Made by a program: the position numbers and the translations under genes. A model generated the notes under the pieces. It was not told the DNA's origin. It did no database searches and saw only the letters and a program-made list of their open reading frames with translations. Shown here in pieces: positions 42,246-54,866 of a stretch of DNA of 64,000 nucleotides; within the stretch, counting starts at the first letter, position 1, and each line of letters opens with the position of its first letter. Origin of the DNA: Astropecten irregularis (taxonomy: Eukaryota; Echinodermata; Asteroidea; Paxillosida; Astropectinidae); contig OZ020249.1 of the NCBI GenBank assembly GCA_963971285.1, positions 7,316,001-7,380,000 of the forward strand, in the 5' to 3' direction.

Positions 42246-42586
42246 TTAAAGGTAATATCATACTTTGGTTTGTGTCAAAGAAATGCAGATTCATGGGCAC
42301 AAATATCGGGAAAGATACAATAAAAGTCATCTGTGAAAATTTCAGTTCCATACGGTGCCCACGTTTTGAGAAAACAGTGAAAAACGGCTACAGTATTTCT
42401 TAAGTCTTTTCTCTTTTTGATCTTTCAAAAGATCAGAAATAGTTATGTCAATGGTTTTACTCTTTTCTGGAAAAAAATACAGCATTTCAGGCGGAAACAT
42501 TTTAACGGTATATTTCTACCATCACCATCTTCATACCCTGTAAGTTATACGTAAATCTGTGAACATTTCTGTTTTGGTTTCTTTAA
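42246..42586. mobile_element. Family B1 TTAA element with deleted right end
   Basis: TTAA at 42246-42249. The right end goes from 'ctgttttggtttc' straight to TTTAA, losing the usual 'accaaagtatgatactacc'. Confidence 0.85.
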
Positions 42587-43135
42587 AAAAGACGTCCGTG
42601 ACTGTGTCCATTTTCAATTTACATTCAAAAACATGAAGTGAATTGTATCTCATTAGAGACCAATTTGTGAAGGTCTACCTCAATTTTGCTCTGTTAGACC
42701 GCGGTGCTTCATTTCATCTTTTAGTTTACCCAACCAGCCCTGACCTTCATTATCCCTCCTTCATTCTTCAACAACGGTCGCGGGGATTCTTGGACAACAT
42801 CCGGCCTCTTTGCTCGGCTAATTCCCGCTTCAAGTGCCGTCAAAACATCGATCTTTCCCCAAGGAGCACGAACAAATACAAACTGACTGTTTGGTTGAGG
42901 AGGACAAACTGCCTGCAGAATCAATTTCATCCCTTGATGTTTATTTTATCATTGGTATTTTATGTAGGCCCCATAGACACACTCAACGAATATTTTTCGC
43001 TTCACGGCGCTCAAGAGCTTTGTTACAAGAACCAACAACCATAGGCCTACATCGTTTAAACTAAGGATCCCAACGTTCTTTAGCTTTGCTATATTTTACG
43101 GCCCAATGACAGAAAAACAAGCATAATCTGTCAGA
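42587..43135. other. Unassigned interval with a 133-codon open frame
   Basis: A plus-strand frame at 42643-43044 and its minus-strand counterpart (42930-42721) lie in a GC-richer patch. Neither shows a domain, signal or splice context I recognise. Confidence 0.4.
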
Positions 43136-43483
43136 ATTACAGGTACAGTACAGGATTGCTACGGTAACATACCAAAACCGAAATGTTCGCAGATGTATGG
43201 AGATGGTGCTGGTAGAAACATACTGTTATAATATTTCCGCCTGAAATGGTGTATTTATCAAGAAATTAGTCAAACAAAGACCGAAAACAGTTTTGATCTT
43301 GGGGTAAGATCAAAAACATTCTTTATGTTTTATAAGAACAAATGAGTCGGTTTTTTTCGCTGTTTTCTCGTGACTCACATGTCCGATTGAGCTCGAATTG
43401 TCACAGGTTTCATGTCCATGTTGGGTTTGACAAAGTGTGAGTGCTGTTCTGTGACCTTTATCAATCATGTATTATACCTTTAA
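43136..43483. mobile_element. Family B2 element
   Basis: The left end ttacAGGTACAGTACAGGATTG has lost TTAA; the right end is CATGTATTATACCTTTAA (TTAA 43480-43483). A deletion removes the 'acgtataacttacagg' block. Confidence 0.85.
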
Positions 43484-43507
43484 CCCATTTGACATGATAA
43501 TCCACGC

Positions 43508-43640
43508 ACAATGGGAGACTTCGGAGAACCGCACGCGCACGCACAACAGCGCAGGCGCAAAACAACGTGTATGCGCATGCTCACAATTGCGTGCGCGTGC
43601 GCTGTTGACTTGAAGAACGGTTCTCAAAAGTCTCCCATTG
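43508..43640. mobile_element. Family P foldback element, full copy
   Basis: CAATGGGAGACTTCGGAGAACC and GGTTCTCAAAAGTCTCCCATTG are inverted. The centre is rich in GCGCACGC/GCGTGCGC and includes a TATGCGCATGC palindrome. Confidence 0.85.
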
Positions 43641-44020
43641 ATATGGTTGCTGACAATTATCAACGAAATGACCAAAATTACTGTCGATATCTCTTTGTAC
43701 GTACTCCCCATTATACGCCATGAATAAATATCCTAATTAACCTAGAATGATTTTTTGATATTTTGAAGTCACCCCCAGGGCGATGTTTTTGATTAGATTA
43801 TCTTGCTGGACTATTAATACGAACGAAGGTCTCACACCGTTCTACATCTAGGCTAATTACCTTGGCATAATTCTACAGGCAAACTCAGGTGGACTGGTAA
43901 AAAACTATAATTGCATAATCAACAAATTATACCAGTTGGACAAATATGATAACGAAATCAGGTTTATGGCAAAATGAGGTCTTGTGGCAATTTTTTCACT
44001 GACAAACAAAAGCAGTCATA
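43641..44020. other. Unassigned noncoding interval
   Basis: Nothing recognised. Confidence 0.5.
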
Positions 44021-44229
44021 TTAAAGGTAATATCATACTTTGGTTTTTATCAAAGAAATACAGATTCATGGGCAGAAATATCAAAGAAAATACAGTAACA
44101 GTCATCTGTGAAAATGTCAGTCCCATTTCGGTGCCCACTTTCTGAGAAAACAGTGAAAAACAGCCACAGTATTTCTTAAGTCTTTTATTTTAGATCTTTT
44201 GAAAAATCACAAAGATTTTCGGTCGTTGT
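44021..44229. mobile_element. Family B1 element, half copy
   Basis: TTAA at 44021-44024 and the B1-specific half are intact. The copy stops after 'caaagattttcggtcgttgt' without the shared half. Confidence 0.85.
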
Positions 44230-45000
44230 CGTTTTTGTCCCAGAAAAAAAAACGAAACCGAGACTTGTCAATGTTTAATCCTATTTTAATTTCACTTTTG
44301 AATAATAAACAACACATATCTGAAAAGCTTATTTCCTCAGCTTTCATTTGATACCATTCATATGATCCATACTTCACGCATGAGTGAGTAAAGACAATAT
44401 GAAGCAATGATATCAAGAAGTAATTTGCGCAACGAGAATTTTATTTCAAAGAATCAATCACATTTCTATAAACTACATTTTCTAGACTTTCAAATGATGC
44501 CTGATAAAATGAGCAAGGGATGACAGCGATATTGAATGTTCATGTTTTTGAAATTCTTCAGGTTTTTTTTTGTCTGGAACACCCTGTATACTGCTTGGCG
44601 CGTTTTGGCAGTACGCAACACAACTGTCAACTTAATAAGTCCATACTTATTTTTGACCTACAGAGGGCGTCGTATTGCCGCCATCTTTATGGTACACATA
44701 TCACAAAGTTGCGCACAAAATGTCAAAATATCACATCAATATCACATAATATTTGTAGTTTGCTAAATTTGAAACATGGACATTTTAAAGAAATTTTGTG
44801 AGACTTTTCGGTTAGACTTATTTCCCAAAGATGGTACCCAAGGTTTTGACAGTTTTAGCTTAAAGGATCGGAAGAAAATGGTAGAAGTTTGGGTAAAGAA
44901 TTAATCAATTATTTAGGCCCTATGTACGTATTGTTCTTGTAACATTTTTCTACTCTTTGGTGAAAGCGTGGAAATACCCCTTGAAGAATGCTCCAAAAAT
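44230..45000. other. Unassigned noncoding interval
   Basis: AT-rich. Overlapping plus-strand frames at 44520-44801 have no recognisable product. Confidence 0.45.
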
Positions 45001-45450
45001 AAATGAAATGATTAATCATTTGACCTTAGGGAATGTTGACAAAGGTGAAATGACTGAGTAAGATCAAGAAGGCCAAGGTACCCGCCTTCGAAGTCAGTTT
45101 GTATCAAGAGAATTTTGGTTGTTGGGGGACACAATGTAATCATTTCTCGTGTTTCCTGTAGTTGTTCCACAGCGAGCAGGGAAGACCTGAACAGCCGGTG
45201 GGCGCCAGGGCCTTAAGGCCAGGCCGACACCACACCCATCGTCTAACCTTGATAAGCACGCCCCTAGTCAACGTGATCAAGAAACAGTTACTTCTAATTT
45301 CATTACACCATCGATGTAATTGTTTAGTAATTCTCGACCGTGTTTCTGTCTGTTCTCCTGCCGGGTTAGCGTTTGATGGGACGGTATGAATCGCCCCCGC
45401 AGCGCGGTGAAAACTCCGTACAAGGTTATAGAAGAAGAAAGTCATCTTTA
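45001..45450. promoter_or_regulatory. Possible conserved regulatory element
   Basis: The patch starts with a perfect 12-bp palindrome ATGATTAATCAT (45008-45019), a homeodomain/POU-like word, next to TTTGACCTTAGG. It becomes GC-rich at 45160-45260 (ccggtgggcgccagggcctt). A 101-codon minus-strand frame has no domain. The regulatory reading is inference from composition and motifs. Confidence 0.3.
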
Positions 45451-46080
45451 ATCATCGCTGCAAAATGTATCAAACTGAAAGGGGAAAGATAACTGTTTAA
45501 AGCTAACAACAACATGTGCTATCATGTTGACTAATAGAAAGGTACCTTGGAATAACCGACGAATTCACAAAAACATTCCCAAATGGACAGCTTGCCTCAA
45601 TTTCTATACGAAGAAGCCTGAGAATAATCAGACACCTTCAGTTTTTGTAAGTAATTATCAAAATTGAGATTTACGACAAAATTATCGGGAAATTTAATAA
45701 ATACAGCACCTAATGAATGTACAGTATTCAACAGTTAAAGTTGCAGTAGTCTGCATGCTTACTTGTGCTACAACTTTTCGCGTTGGTATTGCACCGTAGA
45801 CGTCTGGGTACCCTGCAAATTGGTGTTGCTTTAGGGATAGTTAAAAAGACGTTGCTCTCATCAAATTAAAACAAGAGCAAATGATAGACATGTGAGGTGT
45901 TATTATCGAGACTGAAAACGAAAAATCTATAATTTCTGAGGATTAAAGCTTTGTATCTTTTTTTATTGGAATAATATGGCCTATTTCAAGGCTGCAAGCT
46001 AGTGTGTGGAGCAGTGCAGCCACACGTTACACCATTAGCCTACTGAAATAAAACATCTATGGCGGTCAAATACAATTATC
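45451..46080. other. Unassigned noncoding interval
   Basis: AT-rich; nothing recognised. Confidence 0.5.
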
Positions 46081-46350
46081 ATAACAGCCGGTATTTACCG
46101 TGGGGGATGGGGATTTCAAGGACTCGTCAGGCATGGCAAATGAAGCTTGACCGGCGCCGGACACGAGAATGAGTGACCGCTTGACCGACCGGACAAACCA
46201 TCTAGGTGGAGCGTTTCGCACGGGCAAGCACGGGTGACTCGCGCGCGCGTCAGGGGTCGAGACGCGGCCGTGCAAGGTGAAGCCAGGCCGTCCTTGCGGC
46301 GTTCTGGACGGTAGGGAATCGCGCCAGCTGGCCCGGTGTCAACTCCGTAA
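46081..46350. promoter_or_regulatory. CpG-rich island-like patch
   Basis: It contains dense CpG (ccggcgccggacacg, gactcgcgcgcgcgtcaggg, gagacgcggccgtgc) inside AT-rich DNA. The 69- and 97-codon minus-strand frames show no domain. It could be a promoter or an exon of an unrecognised gene; I cannot decide from sequence alone. Confidence 0.35.
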
Positions 46351-49052
46351 CGCTCCATCACCTCCATACTTTCATCACCATGTGCATCACCACAACTCAA
46401 GGCCAGCACGCCTGTGTTTTTTACTTTCCATGGACAAAGCGGCTTCGGTTTCGATGGAATAAATTCCGCTTTTATTCATTATTGATCTCTCGTTTTATTT
46501 TATTAATATTTATTTGTGGAGGTCTCTGATAAATTGCTTAACTGCTGTTGTACTATACTTTAAATTGTTAATCATAATACTGATTCAACAGTCATTCTGT
46601 CCACTTTTAAGCTTAGTTTCGCTAACTCCACAGATCATAATCTATCCATATTTCAGGAGATAATTTTCCAACCCTATAGTCGGACATTTCTAAAACGGGA
46701 AAATTGCAATCGTAAATTGGTTAAAATACATCGGATATCCAGACAATATAACCAGACATCCATATCCATACACAAAGACAATAACTCATAATATGCTTTT
46801 CAAGGACGATGTCAAAGCTTGTCTAATTCCCGCGCGCGCCAAAAAAACTGAACAACTTCCCAGATCGTCTGCTCAAAAACCTTGAACTAAACGTCTGCAT
46901 CATCATCATCCCACACACAGCACTGTAATTCTCATATTTCCGGTGTAGAGGAGCCAGGCCGTCGCCCAATGAAATGACTCGACCGTACCAAGGCGAGGGC
47001 AAAAAAACTCCCCAAATTATGAAGTTTTCAACAACCACAGGTGATATTAAAATTGGCGCGATTCCATAACTTTGATAACACCAAAATGACATCAAGGAAA
47101 TATTCACCAGTTATTGCCTTTTCATACAGGAAGTTGAAATTTGCAAGAGCACGAAAATACCAGGGGAAAAATTACTCGAATCGGGGAAAATGTCAAAATC
47201 ATTTTTCCCTCCATGGTTCTTACCTAGTTAAACCCCTCCCCCGTCCAAATGCATCTTTTTGTAAACAGACCGCATTTGGAAAATTTCCGCGAACAAGGAC
47301 CTTTTTACCTGACGAATGTTTTTCCTCATTGTGACCCAATTCCCTTCAAGAAAAAATAAATAAGCCCTACATTTTTAGTGGCTTTCAACCTAAAAAAGAA
47401 GAAGAATGGTTTATTTTCAAAAAAGACAGCAAGGCCAAATGCAAAACAAAAATCACCCCAGAAAGGTCTCTCTCGTGTGTAACGAGAAAGCTGCATGGAC
47501 ATTATAAAAGTGGGCAAACATGAATTTTAATTTCTATGTCAAATAAATATCCCTTAAACATGACATGTACTATAACCGTTGTTTTCGGTGGAATAAACTA
47601 TTAACCTCGTTCATTCTTTGTATACTACTTTCATTCAGAAGGCCACATGCGGTTCATATCATGTTTTGGCCTAATGTAGGTCCATGTTCAGGCCTACTAC
47701 TAGTGCCTCGCCCAATTTGCCTCATTTCCCAAGGAACCTTGACCCGTTCTCTGTCGGCAAGCCACGGGGATGACACTCGCTGATGCCGTACCCTAGGCCC
47801 GGGACACTCGACCATTTAATGAGGTCAAAAATGCTGCCCGTGGCGAGGTTAGTGATGATGCACATCCACGAAACTAAAAAAGGTCGTGTCCTCGTTTTTT
47901 AAGGTCTTTATGATACTAAAAAGATGAGAGAAAAAAATGAGAGAAAAATTATGAAGCGGCGTTTTTGTAAGCTTTGTCCCGACTTGTGAAAAAAATCATG
48001 CACTTTGCCGCTTGTATATACCTACAGGCTAATAACTCAATATTAACGTATAGGTTGTCAAATGCGTACACAAGTTTACACGGATTTCACACTATCTTCA
48101 TTTTCATCAAAACAGGTGCTCACAGAAAACAGACCAACGTACCAGTCAGAATAAATTATGGTAACCACTCTGTTTTGTCAGAAGTGTCTTTCTTTGTTCA
48201 GAATATTATGATAATTTTTTCAACCAATACCAAAAAGCAATCAACAGTTCCAAAATTTTGAATAAATTTTACGGACTAAACCAAGGTCCAATTTTTACTC
48301 TTAATTAAAAATATTTCCCCAGCCAAATCAAGCCACATCAAAAACGCCTCAGGGAATATGTTATGCATCACTAAGCACAAAGTCCTTTCTTGTGTTTGTT
48401 TTATCTAAGATTGAAAAGTCGACCTTAATTTACTTTGAAGTGTGGCATCAATCGCCAAGCGTTTCGGAATTGCTTTGATTTGATTGGTCAATTCCCATGG
48501 TGCAGAATTTGTTACGGTGTCCCTTGCAATACATTGATAATTATTGCTGCTGTACGTTTTGTGTGCACATTCGCAGTTATTAAACAAAATTAGTATCGAA
48601 TCAATAGCTCACCTTAAACATCTGGAGATATGACGGACATCATCAAATATCACACCATTACATAACTGGTAAATATTGACCAATAGAGTTATCTTAACAC
48701 CATCTGTGCTTAGTTACAAAATGACCATCTGCTTAAACTAATAACCATACAGATGGCTGATTCATAATTTATCACGACAACAAAATAAACCGATAATTTG
48801 AAGAAAATCACACAGCCAAAGCAACCAAGTTATGACAGAACACCAGTAAAAGCTTTCTCAAATGTTAAAGTTGGACCAAATAGTTGAGTATTGGTAACTT
48901 GAGTAGGCCTACGTTCAGGAAAGTTATGAATATTAATCAATATTCTAAATCATACCGATAGTGCTGAGGCTTATACATCTTTAAGCAAATATCCTTAATA
49001 AATGGAACAGGTTAAGCTCGATTGTCTAACACGTGATTGCTTGGATCTATAC
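46351..49052. other. Unassigned noncoding interval
   Basis: 2.7 kb without a recognisable gene or family. Several 60-97 codon frames on both strands lack domains. Confidence 0.45.
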
Positions 49053-49296
49053 AGGGGCAAATTTCATAGAGCTGCTTAAGCACACAATTTGCTTAAGCAT
49101 GAAAAGTCTTCCTCGGCCAAACAGGATTACCAACCAAATGTTCATGTGATGTTTACTGCTTTTGACTTGTATTCGGCCATTGTTTGCTGAGCATAACATT
49201 CACAAGGAGTTTTGGCTGGCATACTGATGTTATTTACCAAGTTCTTAGGTGCTTAAGCAAATTGTTGTGCTGAAACAAAACTATGAAAATGGTCCC
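49053..49296. mobile_element. Family A element, 'cttaag' subtype, abutting a C element
   Basis: GGGGCAAATTTCATAGAGCTG at the left; the right end CTATGAAAATGGTCCC is decayed. The next base starts a family C element with no spacer. Confidence 0.85.
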
Positions 49297-49443
49297 GGGG
49301 TCGATTTCACCAAACTCTTCGTAACTTACTATCAATCGTAGGACGTTTGATGCATTGCAGCCCTACGTGGGATAGGCCCCCTACGATGGGTTATCCTTCG
49401 TAACTCGAGTTACGATCGATCGCAGGGCTTCGTGAAATCGACC
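49297..49443. mobile_element. Family C element
   Basis: GGGGTCGATTTCACCAAACTC to GGGCTTCGTGAAATCGACC, with ATAGGCCCCC inserted before 'ctacgatgggttatcc'. Confidence 0.88.
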
Positions 49444-50341
49444 AAAGGTCTCTAAAAACCTGTGCCCCTGCAAAGTAATGGACACCTCCCTAAGTTCTAT
49501 AAGCACATGCATCTTTCTACGATTGTAATAGGACTGCCCATCTGTCAGAAGGGAAGATTTAAAAGCCAATGAGAAAGTCACAACGCCAACCAGTCCTCAT
49601 ATAATTGAACCGTTCCTATCCTACAACCATCATGACTAATTCATGCAAAACGAAAGAATGATATATGATAGTCGGCCTCTTCTTATTAAATGGACGAGTT
49701 AAGAGCCTTAGAAGGTCACAGATTAAGGTCATTTTCAAAACTCAATTTCCGGGGTAGGATTTCTTTTTAATTTCGTCTGATTGTCTTCAATTTTCTACTT
49801 CCTCTTAAATTGTTTGTTTTTTGGGGGTTGATGATGTTGTGGTTTTGGGGATACGGGGAAGATCGTGTTGTTTGTTTTACACAAATGTGAATCACGATGT
49901 CTACTTAATGTTTGATGCTTAAGGAAGGCCGTATCGTGCTTATACTGCAGTTTCATTCGGTCTGTTCTGCTTACAATGTCTAGCATTTTTGTTTTGCTGA
50001 CTGACACCGAAGCGAGACTTCGTGCAAGATCTTTGTTCATGTTTAACCATCCATTACGCTATCGTAACCTTTGTAACATAACCCAAAAGAAAAATGACCT
50101 TAAATATCAATTTATGCGATAGGAATACCGAAAATACAAGCATGAAGCTTTTCGCTTTACAATTTTTCTAGTGAAATGCTGTCATTTCTATACGTTTCTG
50201 AAAATTTACAAAACCACCCCATCTTCGACTTAAGCTATTGAAGACAATAGGGACGTAAGCAAAGTCGAATGAAGTATAAAACAAACCGTTTTATCCGGAG
50301 TTTTCTCGAAAACGCAAGCATCAATTTTGATGAAATGAACA
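49444..50341. other. Unassigned noncoding interval
   Basis: Nothing recognised. Confidence 0.5.
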
Positions 50342-50482
50342 CAGGGGTTGATTTCACGAAGCCCTACGATCGATCGTAACTCGAGTTACAACCCATCGTA
50401 TCCTACATTGGGTTTCAATGCATCTCAAGTCCTACAAGATTGATCGTAAAAGTTACGATGAGTTTGGTGAAATCGACCCCAG
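50342..50482. mobile_element. Family C element, opposite orientation
   Basis: CAGGGGTTGATTTCACGAAGC at the left and TTTGGTGAAATCGACCCCAG at the right, with the CGATCGATCG half first. Confidence 0.9.
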
Positions 50483-50546
50483 GACAATTGTGTAAATCTG
50501 CATTTTGAAAACAGGTGCTTTAATCTAATTCCTAATATTCCTGATA

Positions 50547-51182
50547 CCTCGGTCACATTTGCTATACGGCTAGCGTACGGCGGCCGTTTGTACCCAAAAT
50601 CGAGAGAAACGTGCGGCGGCCGCCGAAAATCTGCGGCGGCCCCAGGGTTGCCTTACGGCACATCCCTATTTTTTACAGACCGTAGGGCCGGCCGTAGAGT
50701 TATAGCGCGGAGTTATAACTCTTTTCATTTATACGTTCGCCGTGGCAATTCGACCCGCCGTAGCCATCCCGTAGAACGGTTTTTCGGTTCCCGTACGCTC
50801 GACTCACGCTTGCTGTAACACTTTGGAAACTTTGCAATGAAATGACCATCGTGAAAAATCTTGATGTGTATGGCAAACCCCTCATTATCACACTTATTGT
50901 ATGTTGCGGGCGCTTTGCAGCAAGCTTGCGTCTTCCATTTTGTCAACGGCCGCCGCATGGTCACCCTATAAGGCGACCGTGCGTCATCACTTCAAAGGAC
51001 ATACGGCAGCCGCAGGTTTCTTCTCCCCATAAATTAAAAATACGCAATGGGGCAACCCTAACAATGTGACTGCTACAGTGTGTTACCTTGGAAATGCTGC
51101 GGCAACCCTATAATTGTTACTGGCCGTAGATATTTTAAAATCCACGGCGGCCGCGGCAAATGTGAGCAAATGTGACCTAGGC
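50547..51182. mobile_element. CGGCCG-rich TIR element
   Basis: CCTCGGTCACATTTGC and GCAAATGTGACCTAGG are inverted ends of a ~635-bp segment. Inside, GCGGCCGCC, TACGGCCG and GGCCGCCG words recur, for example at 50575-50645, 50940-50960 and 51144-51156. No long coding frame and no clear target duplication. Confidence 0.7.
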
Positions 51183-52154
51183 ATGAACGAACAGCACGAC
51201 TAATGTACCTTTAATCTGACCTTGGTTCCTATTGGTTCATTGTGCAATGTAGCGCCCCACCCCACCATTCAAAATATCTAGAGGTCACTTTAATGCAGTG
51301 CATGATTTGCATTTTCCGTTGTAAGGTTAGTAACCTAGCACGTGGCCCTGGTGGTCGGTAGGGCACAAAATATTTTGAAGGGAAGGTTACCGTTGGTGAG
51401 TCACTTTTATTGCAGCCGATTATTTGGGAACTTACAGCACACATATCATGCGTCATTGACAGAGCTATATAGTCAGCACTTTGAAATGCTAGGATTAATT
51501 TAAAGCATTTATGAATATGGTGGCCTTTAGAATAAAAATCATTCATACAAATTGGTTATTTCAGTTCGTGACCAAGCCACCTAATGTGAAATGAATGTTT
51601 TACGCAATGCAGAGATCACGTTTTTTCGAAATTGGAAATCGCTGCAGTGTTTGCCTGCGAAATTCGAGTCACTAGTCTGTTTTTGGTTTTTCTTCAAACT
51701 ACCATTGCCATTTCGGTGTATAATCACCTACGGAGGCTCGAAAAGAGACTAACCAGGTTTGGCAATTCCTCTCGCATGATATTCAATTGCGCGGGAAAAT
51801 ACTGTTGTTGTCTGCCGAGGTGTAAAATTCAAGCTCGAACTAATTTCTTTCGGTTTCACAATGTGAGATAGCCTTACTCACTATCACCCATTTCTGAAAA
51901 TTGCAACACTGTTACATCACTGTCCTTGGTGGGTAAAATTCAATTTCTATATGCTGGTCTGTGATTGGTCTTTCGTCACGTGCACTCAAAGACTTGACCA
52001 ATTTACAAGACAAAACTGAAAAACAAAATGGAAGTATTATTAAGAAGCACAACCAACACATTCAGTAGCTCAATATGGTTCACCATATGAATATAAAGCT
52101 GTTTCTATCCAATGAAAGAAGTTAGAACAGTAAAACTCACGAACTTGTCACAGT
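51183..52154. other. Unassigned noncoding interval
   Basis: Frames of 105 (minus, 51546-51229) and 79 codons (plus, 51632-51871) have no recognisable domain. Confidence 0.45.
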
Positions 52155-52360
52155 CGAAGATATTGTACAGGATTGGTAACATACCCAAACAGAAATGTTC
52201 TCAGATTTACCTATAACGTTAGAAGTATGAAGATGGTGCTGGTAGAAACATATACCGTTAAAATATTTCCGCCTGAAATGCTGTATTTATCCAAAATTTT
52301 GTAAAAACAAAGACAATACTGTTCTGTGACCTTTACCAATCATGTATTATATACCTCTAA
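52155..52360. mobile_element. Family B2 element with large internal deletion
   Basis: The left half (tgtacaggattggtaacata...) jumps at 'gtaaaaacaaagacaa' to the right terminus 'actgttctgtgacctttacc' and ends TATACCTCTAA. Confidence 0.8.
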
Positions 52361-52649
52361 AGTCATATTTTACTTTTAAAAACAAGTACAGTTTAGAATT
52401 CTAATAAAGTTAATATTAGAAGATGCGCATGCTTTTGAAGCATACTTGTGGATGTTCCTTTAGGACACAGTGCTCAAAAGAAAAGAGGACCAGTTAGTTT
52501 GGTTGAACACAAGGGCAACTTGAGTAAGTTATTAGTCTTAAGCCGCGTTCGGACTGGACTTAAATTTAACTGGGACGATGGTTAAATTTCAAATGGGTAA
52601 ATTTAGTCAAGGAGCAAAGTTCTGAAAACCCTCTAATAAGGTGTTAGCT
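52361..52649. other. Short unassigned spacer
   Basis: Nothing recognised. Confidence 0.5.
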
Positions 52650-53149
52650 CAACCCCTACTACATCTAAGGTTTGACTTCATAAAATGGAAGTTTATACAA
52701 TTAACAGCTTTGCTAGGTAGTATTTGGCTTCAAATTGTGGTATCACTATCGTGAAAATGTGGTATCATCATTTGAGGAGTAACAAAAAACAAGATTCACT
52801 TTCCCACAATGCAACTGATAAAACGGGCGTGGTCGTATTTTCTGCCACCCACCCAAGTCCTTGATATGTATTCTGGTGAATGATTATGTGATTATATAGT
52901 TCATAATCCATTCACAGAGAAATAACATTTTTTAAAAATAAGTCAGAAGCAAAAGCTTAAACCGACTTGTTGAATTTCCTTTTGTTTTTCTTAATTTATT
53001 TCTTAAAATATTATACAATAATTGTTGTGATATGACACAAAAGTGCTACCAAAATTTGAGGCCACATAGTACCTAGAAATGTTCCCTGAGGTCTGTTCCA
53101 TCAATTTCTTAAGTCAGACCTTAGATGTAGTCGGTGTTGAAAACTCTAA
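52650..53149. mobile_element. Foldback element
   Basis: ACTACATCTAAGGTTTGACTT (52658) is mirrored by AAGTCAGACCTTAGATGTAGT (53112-53132), with weaker outer matches. The ~500-bp interior is AT-rich. Confidence 0.6.
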
Positions 53150-53691
53150 TTTTTATTTTCATGGTATACATGCTCCTTGTCTATATTCAATACAATACAT
53201 TCTGTTGGCAAGCTAGCATAGGGGAAAGATTGCTATTAAAATAGGTCCTACCACTCAATTAGGCTAAAGGATGTTGTCTGTCTACAGTACAAATACACCT
53301 GTCTCCGTTTGATTGAGTTAAATTGATGCAAAAAGAGCTCAGTGGTCGAGCACAACCCAGCAGTGTCACAGCATAGAATCTTCACTCTTGAATATTATCT
53401 CCTGTTATGTATATGCCATCTTCACAATTCAATTTGTCATCCTCTTATTATGCTGGGTGTGAATGGCGTCCATTTTGCTGACGAGACATAAATGTCCCGT
53501 TTGATCAAGCCGTGGCTTGAAACGAGGTTAACAAGGATGTGTGATGTCGTGCTGGATCGCATGTCAATGATGAACATTACTCATCATTTCCTAGAAATGC
53601 GATCCGAGCTTAACACCAACAGATTAGGCTTGACTGCTTATGACAAAGTTGTTTAATGGTTGATATTAACATTTGATGGATTAACAAGAGG
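53150..53691. other. Unassigned noncoding interval
   Basis: Nothing recognised. Confidence 0.5.
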
Positions 53692-54056
53692 AACAGGCTT
53701 TGATTGTCACTGAATCGACGTTTCAAACCGCATTCTCTGTTCGTCATCAGGATTAGAGACAAAATAATGAGGTAGAAAGAGAAAGTGTTATTCGAAGGAT
53801 ATAATATAGCATTCAAAATGAACTCAAAACAACAAATCGTTCTTTAACAATTTGCTCATTACTGCAACGAATTAAACAGGCTTAAATTTGTCAAATCGAC
53901 GTTTCACACAGTATTCTCTGATCGTCATCAGGATTAGAGACAAATGAGGTAGAAAGATAAAGTGTTATCGAAGGATATATAGCATTCTAAATGAACTCAC
54001 AACAACAAACCGTTCTTTTACAATTTGCTCATTACTGCAACGAATAATAAACAGTT
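53692..54056. repeat. 181-bp tandem duplication
   Basis: AATCGACGTTTCA starts parallel copies at 53713 and 53894, continuing through gtcatcaggattagagacaa, atgaggtagaaaga and aatttgctcattactgcaac. Small indels separate them. The reverse strand contains CTGATGACGA...GAAACGTCGAT. Confidence 0.8.
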
Positions 54057-54307
54057 GATTTCTGTTAGGCCTACAGGAACTATAAAAACCCACGCATCAC
54101 ATAATTTCCCTCTTACAGAAACACTTTCAAGGGCATTGGTTGATTTCTCTATCAAGCATGTATTCACATGGCCTTGTGGTCCCGGAAAACCTACTGACTT
54201 GTCACAAATTAATGCCATGCAAAGCTATATGCAGTGACTCGAAGAGCGTTCGGGGAAAAAACCGACGCGCGCACCCAAATAAAACTAGTCGGAACAAATG
54301 AAAACCT

Positions 54308-54683
54308 AGTAAAGGTATAATACATGATTAGTATTAAAGGTCACGGAACAGCACTCACACTTCGTCTGATCCAATATATGTGCATGAAATAATAAACCTG
54401 TGAAAATGTGAGCTCAATCGGACATCTGAGTCACGAGAAAATAGCGAAAACCCGACTCAATTTTTCTTATAAAACATAAGGAATGGTTTTGATCTTACCC
54501 CAAGATCAAAACTGTTTTCAGTCTTTGTTTGACTAATTTCTGGATAAATGCACCATTTCATTTTAAAAATATTTCAACAGTATGTTTCTACCAGCTCCAT
54601 CTTCATACCCTGAATGTTATACGTAAATCTGTGAACATTTCTGTTTGGGTTATATGTTACCATATCCTGTACTTTACCTTTAA
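54308..54683. mobile_element. Family B2 element
   Basis: AGTAAAGGTATAATACATGAT at the left and CTGTACTTTACCTTTAA at the right (TTAA 54680-54683). Full-length core in the same orientation as the 6369 copy. Confidence 0.9.
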
Positions 54684-54866
54684 ATGACGTCACTACTTTT
54701 GAACCAATGGCTGCTGGCTGTTATGCTCTGATAGACAAGCAGTAATTATCCAACCAGAGTCATTAGACAAATAGTTTCTTCATTTTACCAAACTCAAACG
54801 ATGTTTCGGGGAACTCTGTCCGCCCCAAACCTAAAACACAATGGCAACTATGATATAATGGGTCTG

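Noticed and set aside
42643..43044. 133-codon plus-strand gene
   Set aside because: No domain or splice signals; an overlapping antisense frame suggests compositional openness.
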